This document shows, piece after piece, positions 4,961-8,761 of a DNA stretch of 8,761 nucleotides. Under the pieces are notes generated by a model. That model saw only the letters and a program-made list of their open reading frames with translations. It did no database searches and was not told where the DNA came from. The stretch is from contig DYHM01000027.1 in the NCBI GenBank assembly GCA_020724125.1, positions 1 to 8,761 of the forward strand, given 5' to 3'. The position numbers and the translations under genes are program-made. This DNA comes from Patescibacteria group bacterium (lineage in GTDB: Bacteria > Patescibacteriota > Minisyncoccia > Minisyncoccales > CG1-02-41-26). Within the stretch, counting starts at the first letter, position 1, and every line of letters begins with the position of its first letter.

Positions 4961-5009
4961 AACGAACGATCAAATAAACCACCCGTAAAATTCGCAATGT
5001 TTAGATTAG

Positions 5010-5080
5010 TCGGGTTGCCCGGACTTGAACCGGGATTGCAGCCTCCCGAAGGCTGTATGCTGCCATTGCATCACAACCCG
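5010..5080 (-). tRNA. tRNA-Pro (anticodon CGG)
   Basis: Read on the minus strand, all arms are complete: acceptor CGGGTTG/CAACCCG (7 bp), T8 G9, D stem ATGC/GCAT with a 7-nt loop holding GG, anticodon stem CAGCC/GGCTG with loop TTCGGGA, a 4-nt variable loop, T stem CCCGG/CCGGG with loop TTCAAGT, and discriminator A73. Anticodon CGG (plus 5046-5048) with G37 and a C1-G72 pair fits bacterial tRNA-Pro reading CCG. The 3' CCA is not encoded (CTA follows), so it must be added by CCA-adding enzyme. Its 3' end faces the accessory block. Confidence 0.95.
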
Positions 5081-5084
5081 GTTT

Positions 5085-5123
5085 CGCCCGCCTAAATTTT
5101 GCTTCGCAAAATTTAGGCGGGCG
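5085..5123. repeat. Perfect 18-bp inverted repeat just upstream of tRNA-Pro
   Basis: Arms 5085-5102 and 5106-5123 are perfectly complementary over 18 bp around a 3-nt loop. The loop end reads GCGAAGC on the minus strand, the same stable GAA mini-hairpin as element C. It lies 4 nt before the mature tRNA 5' end. No T run follows in either direction, so it is not a standard terminator. It may be a palindromic repeat insertion or a processing structure in the pre-tRNA leader. Confidence 0.8.
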
Positions 5124-5310
5124 AGCAAATCCGAAATCCAAAATCTAAATGACTAAAACTCGTGTGTTTTGAATTTTGATTTTACAATTTTGAATGAATT
5201 TTGAATTTTGAATTTTTTAAAATTAAAAATTAAAAATTATTTAAAAATTAAAAATTAGAAATTAGAAAATTTAATTATTATTACTTGTTGATTTTAAAGT
5301 GCTTTACAAT
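5124..5310. repeat. AT-rich low-complexity spacer
   Basis: No gene is seen. The spacer consists of degenerate short words: AAATCCGAAATCCAAAATC near 5127, then TTTGAATTTTGA-type units, then AAAATTAAAAATT-type units to about 5270. The same word families fill the spacers around mraZ and rsmH. Confidence 0.6.
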
Positions 5311-6690
5311 CTAACTGCTTTTTTCGCCTAAAATTACTATTAATTCCAAAAATTTATCCGCCCTTAAAAGTTTTAGTTTAATTTTATCGCCAGGATTATA
5401 TTTTTGAATAAGTTTAGCTAAACTATTTTTCAGAGTAATTTTTTCATTATTGATTTCTAAAATAATATCACCTTCTTTAATGCCGACTTTTTCAGCGGCT
5501 GAATCGGGTAAAACAGCTGGCTCATTCTTGTTTTCACTAATAACAAGGGCGCCTTCGTCAACCTTGAGTTTTTTCTCTTCCTGAATTTCGGGCGTGATCA
5601 AAAGATACCTTATTCCTAAAAACGGATAAACAATTTTTCCGCTTTTTTTAATTTGCTCGATTGCCTTTTTGGCTTTATCAATGGGAATGGCAAAACCAAT
5701 GCCCTGCGCTCCCTCGGCAATAGCCACATTAATTCCTATTACTTCGCCTCTTAGATTAAGAAGCGGTCCTCCGGAATTCCCCCGATTAATGGCCGCGTCG
5801 GTCTGAATAATATCTTCTAATGTTTCTATTATTCCTTCGCCAAAAGCAGTAATAGTTCGACCTAAACCAGAAACAACGCCGACTGAGACCGTATTGCGAA
5901 ATTCACCCAAGGCATTGCCGATCGCAATGACAGTTTGACCAATTTGAATAGAGAAAGAATTACCCAATTTAAGAACTGGCAAATTTTTTTCATCTTCAAT
6001 TTTTAAAATAGCCAAATCCTGAAAAGGGTCATGGGCTAAAACTTTTGCTTCATATTTTTTACCGTCATTTGTTATTACCTTATATTCTGCTCCTTTATCA
6101 ATTACCACATGTTTATTGGTTAATATCAGACCATCTTGAGAAATAATAAAACCAGTACCGCCGCCAATTTCTCTTTTTTGTTTTCCCTCTTCTTTATATT
6201 CAGGAATTTTAAACTCAAAAAAGAAGTCATCGCCGAAAAAATCTTTGAATTTCTTAAATGGGTATTCCTGGTATTCTTTTAAAACAGGCAGGTCTTTACT
6301 AATGATAATACTGACAACAGCTGGCGAGGCCTCTTTTACTACTTTAATAATTGTTTCTTCTTGGGAAACTTGAACAGCGCAGGCCGGGCAACCTGAATCT
6401 TGGGAAGAACGGGAAGAACGGGAAGATTGAATTTCAGAAGAAGGTCTTAATAAAGATTGAGGAGAAGGTAATTCAAAAGAATAGCCAAAAATTTTTTCTC
6501 CAATTTGTTTAAAAAACAAAGGAATTTTTGAAATTTCTTTTAAATAATTTTTGAAATGAAATCCCAAAAAACCACCCAATAAAAAACTGAATAAAACTAA
6601 ACCGATAAGGAAAATTTTCATTCCCAAGGACTTAGAAGTTCTTTTCTTTAAAAAATCTTTTATTTTTTGATAACAACTTATCATATCCAT
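5311..6690 (-). CDS. htrA: HtrA/DegP-like membrane-anchored serine protease
   Basis: A 459-residue trypsin-like protease acting outside the cytoplasmic membrane on misfolded or regulatory proteins. Order of parts: short basic N-terminus; one membrane helix at about 24-45 (MKIFLIGLVLFSFLLGGFLGF); an exported linker with a Ser/Arg tract (89-98) and a CPAC motif (101-104); the protease domain at about 112-345 with His194 (TNKHVV), Asp225 (DLAILK) and Ser306 (GNSGGPL); and one C-terminal PDZ domain at about 355-455 (GIKEGDIILEINNEKI). One PDZ and a membrane anchor resemble DegS/HtrA of Gram-positive and CPR bacteria rather than periplasmic DegP with two. The start at 6690 fits the promoter at 6723-6751; no Shine-Dalgarno is visible. 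It is divergent from mraZ and upstream of tRNA-Pro. Confidence 0.95.
   Translation of the reverse strand: MDMISCYQKIKDFLKKRTSKSLGMKIFLIGLVLFSFLLGGFLGFHFKNYLKEISKIPLFFKQIGEKIFGYSFELPSPQSLLRPSSEIQSSRSSRSSQDSGCPACAVQVSQEETIIKVVKEASPAVVSIIISKDLPVLKEYQEYPFKKFKDFFGDDFFFEFKIPEYKEEGKQKREIGGGTGFIISQDGLILTNKHVVIDKGAEYKVITNDGKKYEAKVLAHDPFQDLAILKIEDEKNLPVLKLGNSFSIQIGQTVIAIGNALGEFRNTVSVGVVSGLGRTITAFGEGIIETLEDIIQTDAAINRGNSGGPLLNLRGEVIGINVAIAEGAQGIGFAIPIDKAKKAIEQIKKSGKIVYPFLGIRYLLITPEIQEEKKLKVDEGALVISENKNEPAVLPDSAAEKVGIKEGDIILEINNEKITLKNSLAKLIQKYNPGDKIKLKLLRADKFLELIVILGEKSS
6402..6428 (-). repeat. Three 9-bp repeats in the htrA linker
   Basis: On the plus strand GGGAAGAAC occurs twice in tandem (6402-6410, 6411-6419), followed by the variant GGGAAGATT (6420-6428). 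In htrA these encode the Ser-Ser-Arg repeat of the linker (residues 89-97). The unit is a multiple of three, so copy changes would only lengthen or shorten the linker. Confidence 0.75.
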
Positions 6691-6722
6691 TTTTAAATGT
6701 TTTTAATTTTAATACCTCTTTT

Positions 6723-6751
6723 AATATAACCCTCTTTTAATAAATTGGCAA
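6723..6751 (-). promoter_or_regulatory. Promoter of htrA
   Basis: The minus strand has TTGCCA (6751-6746), a 17-bp spacer and TATATT (6728-6723), 5 of 6 matches to each sigma-70 box. The start would lie about 25 nt before the ATG. An 11-bp direct repeat (plus CCTCTTTTAAT at 6715-6725 and 6731-6741, 16 bp apart) overlaps the -10 region and could be an operator. Confidence 0.6.
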
Positions 6752-6817
6752 GAATAGAAACTATTTAGATTTCTTTTTTTTAATCTATTTTTATTTAAGT
6801 GTTAATAGTTCAAAAAC

Positions 6818-6833
6818 TGGGGAAAAATTGGGG
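6818..6833 (+). promoter_or_regulatory. Upstream pair of TGGGG boxes
   Basis: TGGGG occurs at 6818-6822 and 6829-6833, 11 bp apart, about 75 bp upstream of the mraZ -35 box. It is the same word as in the main repeat array, so it may be an extra MraZ contact or chance. Confidence 0.3.
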
Positions 6834-6907
6834 AAGAAATTTTAAAAATAAAAAGAATTTGCTTATTTTACTTGATTTTTCAATAAAAATTAAAATAAGA
6901 GAAAAAT

Positions 6908-6936
6908 TTGACAAAGGGATTGAAATGGAATAAAAA
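6908..6936 (+). promoter_or_regulatory. Promoter of mraZ
   Basis: A perfect -35 TTGACA (6908-6913), a 17-bp spacer and TAAAAA (6931-6936) as -10. It would give a leader of about 200 nt before mraZ. The phased TGG array begins at the -10 box and continues over the transcription start, a repressing position. Confidence 0.65.
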
Positions 6937-6990
6937 GGAAATAAGTGGAAAATTGTGGAAAACATTGGGGATAAGTAAAGATAATTGGGG
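6924..6990 (+). promoter_or_regulatory. MraZ-type operator array: 10-bp-phased TGG repeats
   Basis: TGG-type boxes fall in exact 10-bp register: TGGAA at 6926, AGGAA at 6936, TGGAA at 6946, TGGAA at 6956, TGGGG at 6966, a degenerate TAAAG at 6976 and TGGGG at 6986. E. coli MraZ, a ring-shaped AbrB-fold oligomer, is known to bind TGGGN direct repeats separated by 5 nt (10-bp period) before mraZ. The position directly downstream of the mraZ promoter and before mraZ itself makes autoregulation very likely. AAGTGGAA (6943-6950) also has an inverted partner TTCCACTT (6996-7003). Confidence 0.75.
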
Positions 6991-7011
6991 AAAACTTCCA
7001 CTTGTTAATTT

Positions 7012-7140
7012 TAAGATTTGAACTTTTAACTTATTTTATATTCATAACTTTTAACTTTGAATTTTAATTAGTATTTTTTGTTTTTAATTTTTAATTTAAC
7101 TTTAAACCTTGAACTTTAAACTTTTAACCTTGAACTTATT
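7012..7140. repeat. Low-complexity spacer before mraZ
   Basis: It is made of repeated words TTTGAACTTTTAACTT, TTTAACTTTGAATTTTAATT and TTAACCTTGAACTT, the reverse complement of the AAAGTTCAAAGTTAA words after rsmH. There is no Shine-Dalgarno in the last 20 bases before the mraZ ATG. Confidence 0.6.
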
Positions 7141-7572
7141 ATGTTTCTCGGAGAATATATTTACAAATTAGATGAAAAAAAACGATTAGCCATTCCGGTA
7201 AAATTCAGAAAACTTTTAGAAAAGAAAGCGGTTATTACGCGGGGTCTTGATAATTGTCTTTTTCTTTATCCAGCAAAGGAGTGGCAAAAATTAGCCAAAC
7301 GACTTTCCCAATTACCATTATCTCAATCAGACGCTCGAGGATTTGTTCGAATTATGTTGGCTGGAGCTATGGAAGTCGATTTTGATAATTTAGGACGAAT
7401 TTTAATTCCTGATTATTTAAAGAATTACGCTGGACTAAATAAAAACGCAGTGGTAGCGGGCTTATATAACCGCATAGAAATTTGGGACGAAGATAAATGG
7501 CAGGGTTATAAAGAAAAAACAGAAAAAGAAGCTGGTGATATTGCCGAAAGATTGAAAGAATTGGGAATATAA
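7141..7572 (+). CDS. mraZ: Transcriptional regulator MraZ
   Basis: A 143-residue protein with two AbrB-like SpoVT-type halves, each carrying the family's D-x-x-x-R turn: LDEKKRLAIP at 10-19 and DNLGRILIP at 82-90. The first turn has Lys in place of the usual Gly (normally DxKGR). The start MFLGEY is the standard MraZ N-terminus, fixing the ATG at 7141 despite no Shine-Dalgarno. MraZ binds repeats before its own gene and represses the division/cell-wall cluster. The array at 6924-6990 fits this, and rsmH follows in the same direction after 212 nt, as in most bacteria. Length agrees with the usual 140-150 residues. Confidence 0.96.
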   Translation: MFLGEYIYKLDEKKRLAIPVKFRKLLEKKAVITRGLDNCLFLYPAKEWQKLAKRLSQLPLSQSDARGFVRIMLAGAMEVDFDNLGRILIPDYLKNYAGLNKNAVVAGLYNRIEIWDEDKWQGYKEKTEKEAGDIAERLKELGI

Positions 7573-7575
7573 GGA

Positions 7576-7784
7576 AAGGACTAAAAACCAAAAACAAAAA
7601 ATCAAATTGATAAATTCTAAATCCAAAATCCTAAATCCTAAACAAATTCGAAATCCAAAATCCCAAATCCAATCGCTCATGAAATTCATGGAAACTGATT
7701 GTAAAAACACAATAAATTTCCATAAATTTCCATTAGTTTCTATTTTATTTTTATTTTTGATTTTTAATTTTTGATTTTATTTTA
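7576..7784. repeat. mraZ-rsmH spacer: AAATCC words, a palindrome and 10-bp tandem repeats
   Basis: No gene is seen. From about 7610 to 7670 there are AAATCCAAAATCCTAAATCC-like words. CATGAA-A-TTCATG (7678-7690) is a perfect palindrome. At 7711-7740 three 10-bp units (AATAAATTTC, CATAAATTTC, CATTAGTTTC) form a tandem array. On the minus strand it reads TGGAAATTTA twice in 10-bp phase, like the MraZ-type boxes. T-rich sequence then runs to the rsmH ATG with no Shine-Dalgarno. Confidence 0.5.
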
Positions 7785-8693
7785 ATGCATATTCCAGTTT
7801 TACAAAAAGAAGTTATTAAATATTTAAATCCTAAACCAAATGAAAATTTTATTGATTGCGCTGTTGGAGAGGGAGGACATAGCGCCGTCATATTAGAAAA
7901 AAATGGACCAGAAGGAAAAATTCTTGGCATCGAAATAGACCCGGAATTGTATAAGAAACTAAACGCGGCCGAAATTAAAAACCAAGAATCAAGGATTAGC
8001 AACCGATTAATTTTAGTCAATGACTCTTATATCAATTTAAAAGAGATCATTGAGAGAGAAAATTTTAACTTAATATCCGGAATCCTGTTTGATTTAGGAA
8101 TGTCAAGTTGGCACTTGGAAGAGTCGTCCCGGGGATTCAGTTTTAGAAAAGACGAACCGCTTGATATGCGATATTCTTTTGAAAATCAGTTAACAGCTGA
8201 AGAAATTATAAATCGATGGCCGGAAAAAATTATCAGCAGAATTTTAAAAGAATATGGCGAAGAACGATTTTCAAAAAGAATTGCCAAAGAAATAATTAAA
8301 GAAAGAGAAAAAAATCCCATTAAAAGAACTTCTCATTTAGTGGAAATAATCAAAAAAGCAACGCCTTATTGGTATCATCATCAAAAAATTCATCCGGCAA
8401 CCAGAACTTTTCAGGCGTTAAGAATTGCTGTTAATGATGAATTGAATAATTTAAAAAATGTCCTGCCGCAAATTTTAGAAGTTTTAGAAGACAAAGGAAG
8501 AATAGTTATCATTTCATTTCATTCCTTAGAGGATCGCTTGGTAAAAAATTTCTTTCGTGAAAGTCAAAAAAATGGTCGGCTTCAAATTTTAACCCCAAAA
8601 CCAATCAGTCCATCTGAAGAAGAAATTAGAACAAATCCCAGAAGTCGTTCAGCCAAGTTAAGAGCGGCAACACTAATTAAAGTTCAAAGTTAA
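7785..8693 (+). CDS. rsmH: 16S rRNA (cytosine-1402-N4)-methyltransferase RsmH
   Basis: A 302-residue enzyme (formerly MraW) that methylates N4 of C1402 in the 16S rRNA decoding centre using SAM. Family motifs are in order: HIPVLQKEVIKYL at the start, SAM site DCAVGEGGHS at 24-33, DLGMSSWHLEESSRGFSF at 103-120, PLDMRY at 125-130, HPATRTFQALRIAVNDEL at 203-220, ISFHSLEDRLVKNFF at 243-257 and the C-terminal NPRSRSAKLRA. The ATG at 7785 gives the expected N-terminus; no Shine-Dalgarno precedes it. Residues 65-74 (KNQESRISNR) and the last residues (LIKVQS) look like translated low-complexity spacer repeat. Second gene of the mraZ-led cluster; transport to ftsL/ftsI would be expected beyond the window. 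Confidence 0.97.
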   Translation: MHIPVLQKEVIKYLNPKPNENFIDCAVGEGGHSAVILEKNGPEGKILGIEIDPELYKKLNAAEIKNQESRISNRLILVNDSYINLKEIIERENFNLISGILFDLGMSSWHLEESSRGFSFRKDEPLDMRYSFENQLTAEEIINRWPEKIISRILKEYGEERFSKRIAKEIIKEREKNPIKRTSHLVEIIKKATPYWYHHQKIHPATRTFQALRIAVNDELNNLKNVLPQILEVLEDKGRIVIISFHSLEDRLVKNFFRESQKNGRLQILTPKPISPSEEEIRTNPRSRSAKLRAATLIKVQS

Positions 8694-8761
8694 AAGTTCA
8701 AAGTTTAAAGTTAAACTAAAAATTAAAAACGAAAAACACTAATTAAAGTTCAAAGTTAAAA
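8669..8761. repeat. 27-bp direct repeat spanning the rsmH 3' end, with AAGTTCAAAG words
   Basis: The 27 bases at 8669-8695, which cover the last rsmH codons and stop, recur exactly at 8735-8761, 66 bp on, where the window ends. Between them are AAAGTTCAAAGTTTAAAG-type words. The rsmH stop codon and final residues (LIKVQS) are thus part of the spacer repeat. The repeat may continue beyond the window. Confidence 0.8.

Noticed and set aside
92..5080. Insertion sequence or integrase in the accessory block
   Set aside because: No transposase or recombinase frame and no terminal inverted repeats around the block were found; only short palindromic repeats.
6921..7000. CRISPR array at the 10-bp repeats
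   Set aside because: Units are only 10 bp with no unique spacers; phase and position fit an MraZ operator.
6810..7001. Minus-strand small hydrophobic protein in the htrA-mraZ spacer
   Set aside because: Its Phe/Ser/Leu-rich translation is the reverse of A/G-rich operator and promoter repeats; no start signal.
7367..8020. Minus-strand open frames opposite mraZ, the spacer and rsmH
   Set aside because: Phe/Ile-rich products of AT-rich sequence opposite two clear core genes.

Overview
The window looks like a chromosomal segment from a low-GC bacterium with a compact, sparsely Shine-Dalgarno-led genome, most likely a member of the Candidate Phyla Radiation (Patescibacteria/Parcubacteria). This is inferred from AT-rich coding sequence, spacers built of degenerate low-complexity words, little ribosome-binding signal, and a plain mraZ-rsmH pair. 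No marker gene fixes the taxon.

Right part (about 5010-8761), core chromosome: a tRNA-Pro(CGG) and an HtrA/DegP-like membrane-anchored serine protease point left. mraZ and rsmH, the usual start of the division/cell-wall cluster, point right. The 450-base divergent htrA-mraZ spacer holds a promoter for each direction. Just downstream of the mraZ promoter is an array of 10-bp-phased TGG repeats that looks like the MraZ autoregulatory operator. Low-complexity words (AAGTTCAAAGTTAA and AAATCCAAAATCC types) fill the spacers and also form the last codons of rsmH.

Left part (about 92-4910), accessory, all on the minus strand. (a) A restriction-modification operon, HNH endonuclease -> beta-type DNA methyltransferase -> ClpP-family serine peptidase, has 3-nt gaps between genes. 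The peptidase gene is split into two frames by an exact 8-bp tandem duplication; removing one copy restores a 184-residue protein with the SSPGGSV motif and a full Ser-His-Asp triad. (b) A TrpR/YerC-like repressor is followed by a LOG-like (TIGR00725-type) Rossmann protein and a GC-richer phosphoribosyltransferase-like protein. The same 19-bp near-palindrome lies over the repressor's promoter start and, inverted, directly in front of the LOG-like gene, which suggests a small regulon. A hairpin-rich leader with an intrinsic terminator precedes the phosphoribosyltransferase-like gene. (c) Between the R-M operon and the tRNA are a GC-rich terminator-like hairpin, a headless gene remnant and several GC-rich triloop hairpins that recur in the window.

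The left block sits on the 3' side of the tRNA gene, as genomic islands often do, but no att-type direct repeat is visible. The most novel points are the peptidase tied to an R-M operon with a possibly reversible 8-bp switch, the two-site operator of the TrpR-like protein, and the MraZ-type repeat array.
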